Positions 1-13,000 of a stretch of DNA of 64,000 nt are shown in pieces. How positions within the stretch are numbered: the first letter of the stretch is position 1; the number at the start of each line of letters is the position of its first letter. The stretch is taken from NCBI GenBank assembly GCA_947561585.1, contig CANNZV010000869.1, positions 1 to 64,000 on the forward strand. The letters run 5' to 3'. The notes under the pieces are model-generated. The model was not told the DNA's origin, searched no databases, and worked only from the letters and a program-made list of their open reading frames with translations. The stretch comes from Caprella mutica. Lineage: Eukaryota > Arthropoda > Malacostraca > Amphipoda > Caprellidae. The translations under genes and the position numbers were made by a program.

Positions 1-560
1 ATAGTACATCATCACAGTGACTCTTTTCTCTGACAGTACATCATCACAGTGACTCTTTTCTCTGATAGTACATCATCACAGTGACTCTTTTCTCTGATAG
101 TACATCATCACAGTGACTCTTTTCTCTGATTGTACATCATCACAGTGACTCTTTTCTCTGATAGTACATCATCACAGTGACTCTTTTCTCTGATAGTACA
201 TCATCACAGTGACTCTTTTCTCTGATAGTACATCATCACAGTGACTCTTTTCTCTGATAGTACATCATCACAGTGACTCTTTTCTCTGATTGTACATCAT
301 CACAGTGACTCTTTTCTCTGATAGTACATCATCACAGTGACTCTTTTCTCTGATAGTACATCATCACAGTGACTCTTTTCTCTGATAGTACATCATCACA
401 GTGACTCTTTTCTCTGATAGTACATCATCACAGTGACTCTTTTCTCTGATAGTACATCATCACAGTGACTCTTTTCTCTGATAGTACATCATCACAGTGA
501 CTCTTTTCTCTGATAGTACATCATCACAGTGACTCTTTTCTCTGATAGTACATCATCACA
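1..560. repeat. 32-bp tandem array
   Basis: About 17.5 near-identical copies of a 32-bp unit that opens atagtacatcatcaca and closes cttttctctg. The array is cut by the left edge of the window, so its true length is unknown. The copies starting at 129 and 289 share an attg variant exactly five units (160 bp) apart, which indicates block duplication. The last unit breaks off at 560 into unique sequence. Confidence 0.98.
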
Positions 561-2420
561 AAGTAATCTTGTTAAAGTGGGTTACCTCTCCCTTTACCTC
601 CAAATTACAACAGTTAATGGTCTTTGGATTAGTTTGATTGGCACCAATCAGTCTTTGCCATCACCCAAACACATAACCAGGAAATAAAGTGTGGTGGTAC
701 GGTACTTCTTTGGTGATATTTTTAAAAAACTCAGATTTTAATTGAATTAATTTCAATAGTATATCTCAAAACAGAAATTATTAAAAGCAATATTTTATAT
801 ACCAGCAATTCAGAAATAAATACCCATTGTTCTATTGTTCTGATTTTAATCATATTATCGATATTATAATGTCAGTACTTCCCTTATCTTAAATATAGGA
901 TTTGTTGATGTGATAAATCAAAAAATATAAGTGTATGTATTCTGTTCTAAAATTTAAGGCAATTTTTTTTTCTATAACTTTTTATTGTTCAACTAACTGT
1001 TTTACGTATAATGTCAAAATAGATAATATTGTGAAAAATCTCTCGCAGCAGAATCAGTTTTTCCATTCATATTTCTATTTCTTTGAAATTAACCGTTATA
1101 TTTCATATCTCCATATATAAAAGAAATCAGAGAATTCTTATTTGATTTAATTGCTGGATTATTTTTAATATAATAAATGAAAACATAACTACCACTTACA
1201 AAAGAAATGAAACATTAAACTAATTAAAGCATTCTCGTCAAAGAAAGAAAACCAACTCAATGTTTACCGCACCGTAATTATTGTCCGTTTACTTCAATTA
1301 CAAATATTTCTTCAATAAAATGTTATTTTTGTCAGTGTAATTTTATCCATTCCTCACTGTTCCAATTACAATAATAGCACTGTTATTTGAATAATAGTCT
1401 ACGGGAACCCTGACCCACTATTCCAATATCGCTAATGGCCCCCAAGTTAAATGAAAAATGAGAGTTTTTTTTTCTTTTCTAATATCGGAGGTTGGAATAT
1501 CATTCAGGGTAGCGACTCCTAATTTTCTGCAGCTCATTGTTTTTGGGTTATTGGTGTTAGAGATGTAAAGTGTGTTTCTAGCGCTTGTTCGCGCATTTGG
1601 AGGATGTAAGACAAACTTAATGTGCACTGAGCTTTAACTGATCTCTATTTTAGGAAGAGTATTTGCGATATTTAAACTTATCAAACTTAAATTAGTTTCT
1701 AAATTCTTCTCCTTGGATGGAGAAGAATAAGAGTTACATTTTATGAAAATAAAACATATCGACATTATTTAAGAATAATCATAAATGTACTGAATATTTC
1801 ATGAGCGTTTCATAATCTTCTTTAATACATTATACGTTTTATAAATTTTATATCAACTTTATGAATAATTACTCTACTATGAAATAAACTTTGAAGTAAT
1901 ATATAGGAAGGATGCGTCTATTTTCTATAATATGGTATGTAAAATTTGATTAATCCGAAATCACAAAATTGAAATATGGATTTCATCACTTTATAAAGGC
2001 TTATTCGAACAACAAATAGAGACATTTCATTTTATTGAAGTTTGCAAAATGTCCGTTTGTCTTCGTAAATTTGCAATAATTAATTTAATTGGTGAATTAT
2101 TCACACTATATTAACTAATCAACGATATCTAAAATCATCAATATATATATTACATGCATATAAACGTGCTTCCTTTTAAGTGAATACACAAAATGCTGAA
2201 AATGGTTCATGAAAAAGTAAATATATTTATCAATAGATGGCGATTTTTCAAAATTAACTACATTACCGTATATTCATTAATAAAAATTTAGAAAACAAAG
2301 CATGTCTTAGTTCATTAGCAGATGTATTGTATTATTTTCATCCTCCCTTTAAAAAATGAATACGGAAGTCACGGGTTATTCAGATCTTCTTAAAAAGGAA
2401 TGATGCCGATTAAAAACAAT
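561..2420. other. AT-rich sequence, no gene recognised
   Basis: Mostly AT-rich sequence without repeats or recognisable coding. A minus-strand frame of 69 codons at 1418-1627 has a somewhat protein-like composition, but I do not recognise it and it has no conserved motif I can name. Confidence 0.6.
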
Positions 2421-2527
2421 ATGTCTCGTTACTCCTGATTGGTTCAGTCTTTTACGTCTCAGCCAATCAGCTGCAATCTTACTAAAGATTTTATGATAGA
2501 AGTGCTGCTATTGGTCAGTTGAGAGAA
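2421..2527 (+). repeat. Dispersed inverted-CCAAT repeat, copy 1
   Basis: Contains the inverted pair CTGATTGG and CCAATCAG about 20 bp apart, then a further ATTGGTCAGTTGAGAGAA block. The same arrangement recurs at 15382-15460 (very similar) and 61937-62030 (diverged), and a shorter relative lies at 11226-11257. No target-site duplication or coding capacity is visible, so the type of repeat is unknown. Confidence 0.8.
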
Positions 2528-3239
2528 TTATCTACTGAATCATTTTGATGAAAATGTTGAATTGAACTTACACAAAAAAGCAAATAGAGTAAAGCGCTAT
2601 CAAACAATATAAATAATATATCTGCCGTCCAATAGTTCTTTTATTGACGGATAAATCGTTTTGTACCTTATCGCAGTATATGTTCTTTGAATTAATAGAA
2701 AACTTTTAACAACACTCATCGATAAAATAAATTCAATACATTCAATATGTTCCTCAGAAGAAATAAGTCATTCATTGGAAAGTGGAATAAAAAATCTATA
2801 CCATTAATTCTTTTCTGTTAACTCTATAATATTATTTATTTGTATTCTCTTTTACTTACCAATGATTGAAAGAATATAATAATGTGTTGCTCAGATTATT
2901 ATCAAAGGTATATAATTATCACATTTAATTTTTTTGCAGTCATACACTCAGCTTCTTGTCCAAAATAGTAAATATATATGAAGACATGTACCTACATTGT
3001 GCAATCAAAGTCATTGAATCAATTTTAACATTCAATTAAATAGATGTTCAAATTCCACGTTTATCACTCGTAAAGTGCAGCCACTATTAATCTTCCTCTT
3101 TTAGACAAGACAAACTCTTAGGTAGTGAAGTTTCTTATAAAGTTCCAGGATCAATTGTGAGGAGCTTTTAAACACTGTCAGGAGGTTTTTAAAATCAATA
3201 TTATTGAACATCCTACTCAAAGTTGAAGATCGCGATATT
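2528..3239. other. AT-rich sequence, nothing recognised
   Basis: No repeat array or convincing coding frame is seen. The last 150 bases may include the decayed 5' part of the transposon remnant that follows. Confidence 0.55.
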
Positions 3240-3770
3240 CTTGTACGCCATGCTATCAGAACCTGAGGTTGGCGCGACACAAAGAAATCAATGAAGAGAA
3301 TGACCCGTGACATGAATGTGAGAGAGAAGACAATGAGAATCAATGTTAAGACAGATGAAGTTATCGCCTCTCAAATACAAACTCGTCAGTACCTCTCACA
3401 CCTCCAGAAAAAGAGCCTGGCTCCAGTAAAGATTTTACATATCCTGTTGAAGGCAGTTACAGACTCATACGAGAATTTTTTCTGATGAAAAATGTACACT
3501 GTCTTGGCAATATGCGACCGATAAAGTGACGGAATCCAAGCAACATCTTCTGCAAATCTTCTTGACGCGATGAGAACGGTTTTCAGACATCCGAAACCAT
3601 CTTCCGCCAAGGTTTTAGCCACTATCTCCAGAACAATCGAGTTTCTACCAAAACCGTTATTCTGGAGTTTCTTAAATTTGAATACCAAGGGAGAGTGAAA
3701 GTGATGAAGTGCTACCATGACCACAAAACATGGTATCTGATCATTTGGAAGAGAAGTAGTATACTCCATA
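3240..3770 (+). pseudogene. Decayed mariner/maT-like transposase fragment
   Basis: The conceptual translation, spread over several frames, keeps family landmarks in order. A helix-turn-helix-like stretch MTRDMNVREKTMRINVKTD starts near 3300, RQYLSHLQKK follows near 3387, then FSDEK near 3478 (the first catalytic aspartate context), and MRTVFRHPKPSSAKVLATIS near 3568, which corresponds to the xxKPASVMVWAxxS segment of mariner/maT transposases. Stops and frameshifts between these blocks show it is dead. It lies directly before a second, different Tc1-like remnant on the same strand. No terminal inverted repeats were found. The superfamily call is fairly secure; the maT assignment is from memory of the family and less so. 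Confidence 0.75.
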
Positions 3771-3779
3771 TTCTCTCTT

Positions 3780-4430
3780 TTTCCGACTTAGGGGCGAATT
3801 TACGTGTGGAGACAGCCCTAAGAAGTATTCAACCCTGACGGCGGATAGTCTTCTTTTCACGGTGAAGCACGAAGGAGGCTCAGTAATGGTTTAAGTACCT
3901 AAGTCGTTAACTTTTTTTAGACCATTTATTGTTGGCCTTGGATGGTAGAGACAATAATGGTGATTACCCAAACATTTTTGGCGATATATGCAAAACATCC
4001 AATGTAACAAACTGGAAGGTGACTGCATCTTCCAAGACGATAATGCCATGATTCATACTGTCTATATCTTTTACAATTGGTATGATGTGCAGGAAAATGA
4101 GCTGGAATACAAGAAATGGCCCCTCAATCTCTGAATCTCAATATCATTGGGTATGTGTATAGTCGAGTGACAAGTAAGGAATCGCTACCGTGTGGAGGAG
4201 CTCCCATCTGGAGCTCCCATCTGGAGGAGTGACCAGCTCCCATCTGGAGGAGCTGGAGCAAGATTTGATGAAAGAGTGACTGGCAATTCCAATGGATGGA
4301 AGAAGTGTGTTATGATACCATTCCGAGACGTATTGAAGCTGTATTGAAGGCTAAAGAGGGTCCAACTCCATACAAAATAAAGTTGTTTCCAATTCAACAA
4401 GTGTTCCAATTATCTTGCCCAGCCTCTGAA
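3780..4430 (+). pseudogene. Decayed Tc1-like transposase C-terminal half
   Basis: Recognisable blocks in order are FTVKHEGGSVMV near 3858 (the Tc1 VKHGGGSVMVWG motif, with a stop where the tryptophan belongs), EGDCIFQDDNAMIHT near 4020 (second catalytic aspartate in the QDN context), WYDVQENELEYKKWPLNL near 4079, and LEQDLMKEW followed by IPRRIEAVLKAKEGPTPYK up to about 4380 (typical Tc1 C-terminus). Many stops and indels break it. The upstream fragment carries its own equivalent of the VMVW segment, so these cannot be one gene. They are two elements, nested or adjacent. The N-terminal DNA-binding half is missing. Confidence 0.88.
4188..4256 (+). repeat. Short tandem duplication inside the transposase remnant
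   Basis: Three copies of a gctcccatctggag core with partial gagga spacers, placed between the WP motif and the LEQDLMKEW block. It is a local expansion within the dead Tc1 gene. Confidence 0.85.
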
Positions 4431-5129
4431 TATGTATATCTGTACTATTTATTAATAATTAATGATTTTTTCGGTTTTTCAATCTATTATTATTTATTCC
4501 TATTCTATAATAAGAAAAATGCAATGCAAATCAGAAACTGCCAATAAAGTTCATAATATGAAGATATTTATCTCTATTATTACTATGTCTTTATTATTTA
4601 TATGAAATCAATTATAAAGACGACAATATATCGTTACGTTGTGTTGGTTCCAATTCAGCAATATCGTGTGTTTGATGCCAGTGTTACAACTCCAGTTTGA
4701 TCTATCAAAAAAATCTAAACTATGTTAATTGAATTACAAAGTTCAATGTGGGAGAAGGAGAGGAATGACCGCATCTAGAGTTACAAGGGACTTCAGAGTT
4801 TCTCAACAAGAGAAACCTTAAAGAGAATTTATAAAATGTAATGGAATCGCTCAGTGAATGATTTGTACAATGCGTAACTTAGAAAGAAGTAACGATACCA
4901 TTATAGCATTTAAATTGAGTTTGTATCACATATTGTTTTGGGGAGTAAAATACTGCTGTGAGATTATTATTTACATAAACTTAAAGTGAATTTTGTATTT
5001 TCTTTCTATTTATTGAAAGGTATAAAGTAACTGAACCCATTGATATTGGTAAAACAGTATAGCTAATACATCTCATTTCATTGTACAAGATTTATAAGAT
5101 GCCACACTGTACACTGACTAAACAAGTTT
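4431..5129. other. AT-rich sequence, nothing recognised
   Basis: No repeat array, inverted repeat or coding signal was found. Confidence 0.6.
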
Positions 5130-5470
5130 CTGGGGGCAACATAGGTCCAATGTTGTAACAATATTGGGAAAATGTTGTAACAATATTGGGAAAATGTTGT
5201 AACAATATTGGGACAATGTTGTAACAATATTAGGACAATGTTGTAACAATATTAGGACAATGTTGTAACAATACTGGGACAATGTTGTAACAATATTAGG
5301 ACAATGTTGTATCAATATTGGGACAATGCTGTAACAATATTGGGACAATGTTGTAACAATATTGGGACAATGTTGTAACAATATTGGGACAATGTTGTAA
5401 CAATATTGGGACAATGTTGTAACAATATTGGGACAATGTTGTAACAATACTGGGACAATATTACACCTAG
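5130..5470. mobile_element. Short TIR element filled by a minisatellite, copy 1
   Basis: The ends form an imperfect inverted pair: CTGGGGGCAACATAGG at 5130 pairs with the reverse complement of the end at 5470, which reads CTAGGTGTAATATT (about 17 of 26 positions match). Everything between is the 22-bp array. Relatives with the same end style (CCAGGTAGCAATTTTTCTTGG type) lie at 15975-16097, 37713-37787 and 52107-52237. It has no coding capacity; probably a MITE-like family of unknown superfamily. Confidence 0.55.
5149..5456. repeat. 22-bp tandem array
   Basis: Fourteen copies of a 22-bp unit with core aatgttgtaacaatattggg, differing by single bases (attggg, attagg, actggg). The unit is itself an imperfect palindrome around TTGTAACAA. 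The minus-strand 109-codon frame at 5118-5447 is only the translation of this repeat. Confidence 0.97.
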
Positions 5471-5888
5471 TTTTTAGTTTAATTTGTTTTACTTACAATT
5501 ATTGACGGTGGATGAGAAGTGTGGAGCTGGAAATCTGAAATAAGATAATTTATTTACTATTATTTAATGTATGGTTAACATCTGCTTAATTAAATTATTA
5601 GTTATAAGTAGATGAATGATTTGGAATTTTTTTATTGAAAAATTCCCCAATGTGAATTCATATTCATATGCAATAATTTTTATTTAAATTATAGACGTTA
5701 TTATCACAAAGAATATTTTTCTTGAGTTTTTGAAAGAATCAAGTTTTATACAAGCTAAAGTTATTAGGAAGGAGATAATATTATACAAATAAAAAACATG
5801 AAATATATTGATTTACTTTTGAAACTTTATGATTAATTTTAAATTTTATTGTATCGAATAATAATGAATTTAAATATTTTAAAATGAT

Positions 5889-5967
5889 AATATAATACTG
5901 ATTTATTAATAATATAATACTGATTTATTGATAATATAATACTGATTTATTGATAATATAATACTGA
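5889..5967. repeat. 22-bp AT-rich tandem repeat
   Basis: Three full units and a partial one of aatataatactgatttatt plus two bases, within AT-rich sequence. Confidence 0.9.
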
Positions 5968-6080
5968 AATTTTAGATATTATTATGATAATATTTTTAAT
6001 GTTTCCCATTTTAAGTTAATTATATGAATTTTGTACAAGATGTGAAAATCTCTGGATATTCATGTACATCTAAATATAAG

Positions 6081-6423
6081 ACATTATATTTTTAACATTA
6101 TATTTTTAACATTATATTTTTAACATTATATTTTAACATAATATTTTTAACATTTTTTTTAACATTATATTTTTAACATTATATTTCTAACATTATATTT
6201 CTAACATTATATTTCTAACATTATATTTTTAACATTATATTTTTAACATTATATTTTTAACATTATATTTTAACATTATATTTTTAACATTATATTTTTA
6301 ACATTATATTTTAACATTATATTTTTAACATTATATTTTTAACATTATATTTTTAACATTATATTTCTAACATTATATTTTAACATTATATTTTTAACAT
6401 TTTTTTTAACATTATATTTTTAA
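6081..6423. repeat. 14-bp AT-rich tandem array
   Basis: About 25 copies of acattatatttttaa, with variants tttct and shortened units. Only A, T and the single C of each unit occur. Confidence 0.95.
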
Positions 6424-8461
6424 TATATTAATAATCATTTTTGAGAAAGATATCGGACCTACATGTTAATTTATAATTATTTTTCAATTTTTTATGCATT
6501 TGTAAAATAACGTTAAATGATTAAAGGCAACAAATTATCAAGAACATATTCAAAACTTAACAGAGACATCAATCCTCTTTTTTGAATGATTCCTATTGTT
6601 TAGAAATATGATTAACATATATGATGATTGGATACTTTCTACGTATACACATTAATGTAATAATCAATAAACAAGCTATATAGCTCACAAATTAACGTCA
6701 GTGTCCTGTCCTGAAATGTCAAACATTAAAAAATATCGAAGTTCCAGTCGGTCGGACTCACTTTCTATGATCCAAACTCATCATTATGGTGATTTTATTT
6801 GATTAACATATCATTAGCAAACTTTGACAGAAAAGTTGTTGAAGATCTATGTTGCAAACTACACTCTTAGTCTTCTTTGGACTGAAATATTTACTAACTA
6901 GTACATTTTATATATCATAATTCAGGACGAGTTATTAATATGAACATTTTTAACTTGAAATAGGTTTTGAATATTTACTATTTTATTACATAAACATAAA
7001 GCTTTTGATTCAAATAGGAAAAAAAGGATAATTTTGGCTTCTGTAGACGTAGTCAGTAGTCAGAAGGTTAAGACGCTCATTATAGATGGTATTTGTTGAA
7101 TAACATCAATTTCCTTTTTGTATATGAGTATAAACTATGTATTATGAGTAGTCAACCATTTAATCAACCATTTAAACATTACATATTTGATAGTGATTAT
7201 TGTTATTAAAATAAATTATTATTTCTGCCTAGTTTCGAGAATTTCGTCTCGATAATTTCTTCAGCGGGTTACCGTTTCTTTTTGTTCCGTTAGATGGCGT
7301 GACGGACACGTGAAAATGTACTCTGAGTTTCTACACTTAAACCTTTTACTTTAACTGTTCGGTGTGTTTTTTAAACTTTTAAAATTTATGAATTAACGTT
7401 CGTGGTGTACGCAATAATATAATATATCCTATGTGATAATTTCGACATAATATAGAGAGTACCAACTGTTTACAAGACGAAACTTCTAATGTGACGATCC
7501 AATAATACTCGCCATGTAGGTACCTTTATGTTTAGAAAATAAATGATAATTTCTTTCTAAAACTTTGTGCTTCATACAGCTAATCTATTTTTCTTTATTT
7601 TTATTCATATATTTCTTAATTAAAATGATGATGTCCCTTGGTACTCAAGTTAGTGGTAATTATGTAGTCTCTTACTGTAGCTAACAAAGAACATATGTAA
7701 ATTATTCAGCACGCTTTATCTGAAAGTTTCTCTTTCTTCAGGTATTTTTATAGTTGTGGATAATATAAATTATATTATTACTGTACCTAGCTTACTTTCA
7801 GACTGTTACTCATTATTAATTGATTTCTATTTCTATTATCATACAGTCAGTCTCAAGAATATATTTAGCTGCCCTTATGAACAGATACAAAATAAATGTC
7901 AACGACTCTTCACCCGAGGAATATTGTAATAAATAATGGGCAAGTTTATTATTTTTTTTATAAATTGATTAACTATTTTTGCCAATCAGGAGTTCAAAGC
8001 CATATGTTAAACATTTTATATAAATTATGATTAAATAAATTACTGGTATGACAATAATTGATTTGAGCATCTTCTTAGCGTAATATTTCAAAATGTTATA
8101 GGTATGCATTGTGTAATAACTATATAACATGCTAATTTGTTATGACTTTTCAGAGGTCACTTTCTGGGAAAAGAACAACAAATTGTCATCCATTAATTTA
8201 ACCCTCTTCTCCTTCAGAAAAAAAATGAATAAAAAAGGAAAGTAAATTGTATAAGAAAATCATTTTGTCTTCTGTTTGGGAATTCAAATAACATGAAGTT
8301 ATCACGTGTATTTGTGTGATATGAAGAAGGAAACTATTTTATTTGTGAACAATTTGAAAAATTAATATAATTCAAAATATCGGTAGTTAATTTATTTTGC
8401 GTAATTAATAGGTCGAAAAAATAGTTAACTAATATACTATCCTATATAAGTTTAAATTATT
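6424..8461. other. AT-rich sequence, nothing recognised
   Basis: No array or coding frame was found. A slightly less AT-rich patch at about 7235-7330 contains cgagaatttcgtctcg but has no assignable identity. Confidence 0.55.
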
Positions 8462-8620
8462 CACAACAATTAAAATAAATTATTTCCAACAATTAAAAAT
8501 ATTAATTATGACAATTAAAATAAATTATATATAACAATTAAAATAAATTAATTATGACAATTGAAATAAATTATTTATAACAATTAAAATGAAAGATCTA
8601 TAACAATTATAACAAACTGT
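8462..8620. repeat. Imperfect 22-24-bp AT-rich repeat
   Basis: Six to seven diverged copies of an acaattaaaataaatta core with variable spacers. Confidence 0.85.
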
Positions 8621-8834
8621 TTAACACGAAACTATAATATACTGAAATGATAAACACAAGTAAATATTTCATTTAAATCATAATCACGATATTTTTTTTC
8701 ATTTTCATCAATGAATTTCTAACTGTTCTCAATGATTTTTAACCGCAAGGAGATTATATTTAATAATGGAAAACAATAATTGACTGGAAACGAAAAGTAA
8801 CGGAGTGAGATTGGAAAGTAATAATAACATTATA

Positions 8835-10030
8835 CAGGTTGTCCCAAAAAAACCTATACCCAAATTCCAATGGCTGTGACTCAAAATTTATTAATCTTAC
8901 AAAAAATTTGAAAATCACATTTCGTTTATCAACATTTATTCCATATCTGTACAAAATTTCCGAGGAATATATTAAACTGTTTTCTTTATGCAGTATTTTT
9001 AATGACCGATATCAAAAACCTTTATGCGCACTTTTGGTTTAACATCGAATTTTAGTATATTAAAACCATGTTTTTAATAACTTACAACAGTTTATTAATT
9101 TTTTTAATCAAAAAACTGTTATTATAACAATGAAGAGCGTTTATTAATATGCAACCGAAAAAGAATCAAACTGTTCCTCCTGTTAATCGTTTCAGGCGAT
9201 CTGGTGTGACATTCGTTACGATGATACAGGGCGATAATGCGTATTGCCGAATAGCTCATTTAGTTTTTCCTTACAGCAACAGTTCTGAACCCGTCCTTAA
9301 CCAACCCAGTTCGATTGATACTGTGTTTATGTATTTCTTGAAGTCTTGGAACGATTCTATCATTTATTAGATCAAAGTATCTATCTCCATTTAAATTATT
9401 TTTGTAAAAATAAGGACAGACGATATGGCCAAGTCAGTCATTGGTCCAATCCACACAGACTTTCTCCCACGATATTCTTACGTCAAAGATGGAAGTAGGA
9501 GATTGGTTCTTCGGTGCATATGTACGAACATTATGGTAATTTATTTTACCATTCATATGAAAAGTGGTCTCATTATCAACATCATTATCGTCCACAAAAG
9601 TGGACATTTCTTTGCTAAAACCAATAAGCAAAATTCAGCGCAAAGGAAGATCGGTATTTAGGTGTTTGTTCCGCTCTTACATCTTGTAAGGATGTCACTT
9701 CAAAGTTAAGGTTACAAATCTGTTGGATGTAGATTTAGTAACATGTAATCCACTTTTTATTGCAGTGATTTGCAAATTTTCTGTAAGTGCTTCTTGAACA
9801 ATTCGAACTGTGAAATAAGTGTTTTACTGAAAGTACGCAAGCAGGTTTTTGGTATCGGTCACTAAAAATACAGCTAAAAGAAAACGGTTGAATCGATTTA
9901 TCTAAAATTTGGTACAAAGATAGAAAAAATATTGAGAAACAAAATGTGATTTTCCAATTTTTTGTAAGCCGAATAGTTTTTGAATTACAGCCATTGAAAT
10001 TTGGGTAAGGGTTTTTTTTGGGATTCCCTG
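8835..10030 (-). mobile_element. Mariner-like element with ~215-bp TIRs
   Basis: The left end begins CAGGTTGTCCCAAAAAAAC at 8835 and the right end, read in reverse from 10030, begins CAGGGAATCCCAAAAAAAAC. Both are flanked outside by TA (8833-8834 and 10031-10032), the expected target duplication of the IS630-Tc1-mariner superfamily. The inverted similarity continues inward for about 215 bp on each side, including shared blocks such as caatggctgt and aaaatcacatt. The roughly 1.2-kb element holds only a broken transposase on the minus strand and is non-autonomous. Confidence 0.88.
9160..9640 (-). pseudogene. Broken mariner-superfamily transposase (arthropod Tc3/DUF4817-like)
   Basis: The minus strand reads LIGFSKEMSTF then NETTFHMNGKINYHNVR near 9600-9530. 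This matches the FSDExxFHLxGxVNRHNxR block around the first catalytic aspartate in the arthropod transposases often labelled Tc3-like or DUF4817-containing. It continues as ISWEKVCVDWTND, the position of KVNVWCGLTND, and after a shift as PYFYKNNLNGDRYFDLIN and RIVPRLQEI near 9380-9300. In that last block the family has GPYFFxxNLNGxxYLxxL and VPxLQEI. The N-terminal domain and the later catalytic region are missing or unreadable. It sits between the long TIRs of the element at 8835-10030, so it is that element's relic gene. Confidence 0.8.
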
Positions 10031-10032
10031 TA

Positions 10033-13000
10033 TAGGGATGTAGAAATATATCCTCCCCAGTATATCACATCTGTGTAATTTACTATTTTTTATCGGGAAA
10101 ATTTGTTTCATGAAAAAAAGTTAATTAATGAGGTATCAAATATCTACATTATGTTTGTAAAGAAATATTAACATTTTTAATTAGTAAAAATTAATCATTA
10201 TAAAGAATAAATAAATGTTTTTAATAAAACATTACATAATCAAAACAAAACTTTGTTTATGATGTTTTATTTATGATGAACAATACAATAATATTTTTTA
10301 TAAAATATGCTATATAACTCTTGCATAACAAAGGCAACATGCATTGTTTTCGTTTAATTAAATAGAAAAAAGTCATGCAATATCCAAAAGAAGACATTAA
10401 ACAAGTTACCACGAGTCCTATCAACTGTTATGAGATAACAATTAGCTTAAAAATCAGAGCCACTTTCCTGATTGCAATGTCAGGTAATTTCCCGATACAA
10501 ACGATTAATAAATCCGGCAGAAAAGATCAAATTGGTGCTATAATAATTGGCATTAGATTGGATTAGCAGGAGAAAGAAGAGAGGTCTGAAATATCAAGAA
10601 AAACAGGAATCGATCGCTTTTGGCTTTCTATAGGGAAATTTGTTATTAGAATTAGAATAAAACTGAAATTTAACAGCAAGATAAATGCAAAATTAAAAGA
10701 ATAATTTGTGTTACAATAGTATTTCAGCTATAGATGTTTGAATTGTGATGATATTTTATATGTTGATTCATATTTAGGTGATAAAAAAACGTATTATGGA
10801 GAAATGCATCATGATTTATATTTCAAGTCACTTCATGTTTCATGATCCGTAAATCTTACGTACATCCACTTTAAGAGTATATTTGAGCCAAAGATAGGCA
10901 AAGCTATGTATGATAATAGTAGTCATCATCACATGATATTTACGTTTCACGATTACAAAATCTGTACTTAGTCATAATGAAAATATACTGTACATTGTGT
11001 TAGATTAACTCTAATGAGTTTGACTATCAGAATGTATTGGAAGGTTTGACTATGTGTTTAAAAACACAAGACTTATTTATAAACCTATAGGGTACTGTAT
11101 TTTTTATAAGTTGTTAGTGTATATACTAAACTAATGTGTAACAAATTTTAAGTAAAAATATTGAACATATAATTGGAGAAATAAATACATAGGTATATAA
11201 GACATTGGCAACTGATAGAGCAGAGCTGTGATTGGGTGGAGCGTGAGCCAATAACAGCTCGCGAATTTGTGTATACTACATGAAAACGTGGACTGTAGTG
11301 TGCTTAACTTCATTTCTACGTTGCACCACATCACCAAATTACAATTAATTCCTAATTTAAGTGATTTACGCCGATGCGTAAATATTTCTTAACTTTTAAA
11401 TACAAAAATATATTTGGTATTTATGTAGGAACAAAGTCAAGAAAGGCCAATTAATCTAAAGGAATGATATGTAAGATGTAAAATAATTTAAAATGGGTGT
11501 GCTTAAAATAAACACGTCAAATTCATTAGGGTTTAATTGTTTTCTGAAATCTCTTATCATTTAAAAGTTAATGCAATTTCAAAATTTGTAAAAGCGTTTA
11601 TGGACGACAGTACCTTTTACTGAAATATTTAAAAGTCTTATATCTTTGAGGGTACCAGTTTTCCTTTGATATATTGAAATATGTTACTATTTTTAAATGT
11701 CTCTACTAATTAAATATCAACAAAAATCACTCGTCTCTACCCAAAAAGAAAGAATGGTTTAGTCATAGAGAATTAAATTAGGGTTCACATTATAATGCCT
11801 CACTAAAAAAGCTACTTGAGTGGGGTTAGCTGCTGTCAGTTCGAATGTAAAACTATTCCAAAGCCATAATGTTAATTACTCTGATGAATTAATAAGCGAA
11901 AGGCTTCTTGCAATTAATTACATTGATTGGCAATCAACAGACCAGAGATATTCGACTCTGAACATTGAATTCTCAATTGACTCTTAAACTTCAATTTCAG
12001 GTCAATGGTGTATTGTTTTATTGACTTCAAGGAGATGAAACCGACATAATGAAGTAAGTGTCTATTTGTTTCAAATTGTTTTACTGTCAACCACGTATTG
12101 AAACTGTTTAAGCGACACCAATAATTCATGAATATTTGAGAGCATCAATAAATTACTTAGAACTTTTTCAAAAGTTAATCTTTAAGAATTTATAAAAATA
12201 TATTTCTCTAGGGATGAACTCTGACGGTAAATAACATTAATATATATAGCATAATATATATAGTCAATTTATATTTGGATATGAAAATCCAGTATATGAA
12301 AAGTGAAAAGCTTCCATCTCAAACATTTCAAGAAACAATAGAGTTTTTTTCAATAATCGAATCAAAAATGATGATGTATGACTTCTCAATGAATTACAAT
12401 TATAATTACGTGAAATCAAATTATACGTTAATTAGTTTAAGTGGAACTTATTGATTGAACTTAATCAGATTGCTCTTGGAAATTATATGTATATGAAATA
12501 TGACATAAAAATCTCTTAAAGCTAACATCAGCACTGTCATGCAAGTGGTTTCTTATACATTGTGACTTCATCATTCAAATTGTGAAGAGTACATTTGGTT
12601 ATATAATCACTAAGTCTTCTTCTCTTTGTAAGAACGCTATTCAATTCATTTTAATCCAATACTCTCTTTTTCAAGTATTTAATGAAACTTTTCCCCTTTG
12701 TAACCGGATAAGAATTTGATCTGAAACCTTTGAAATTAAAATTATCTGATTTACTCAAGGAGTCAATCTATAACAATTCACAAAATTGAAAAATATTCAG
12801 AAAAAAAATCACTACCAAAAAATTTCAGGCTGAATTTGAATCAAAAATTGAATAATTTTAGCATGAACGAAAAACACCCAAAAACGAACGTGTTTTTATA
12901 AGATAATGATTGACTTTCCTATAAGAAGCAAACAATTTCATATTATTGCCCACAGGACTATGAAAAAGGGAAGAAATATCCTATTTTTTGCTAATTGAAA

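Noticed and set aside
3386..3769. 127-codon minus-strand frame
   Set aside because: It is antisense to the mariner/maT-like relic, whose plus-strand motifs are recognisable.
5118..5447. 109-codon minus-strand frame
   Set aside because: Translation of the 22-bp array.
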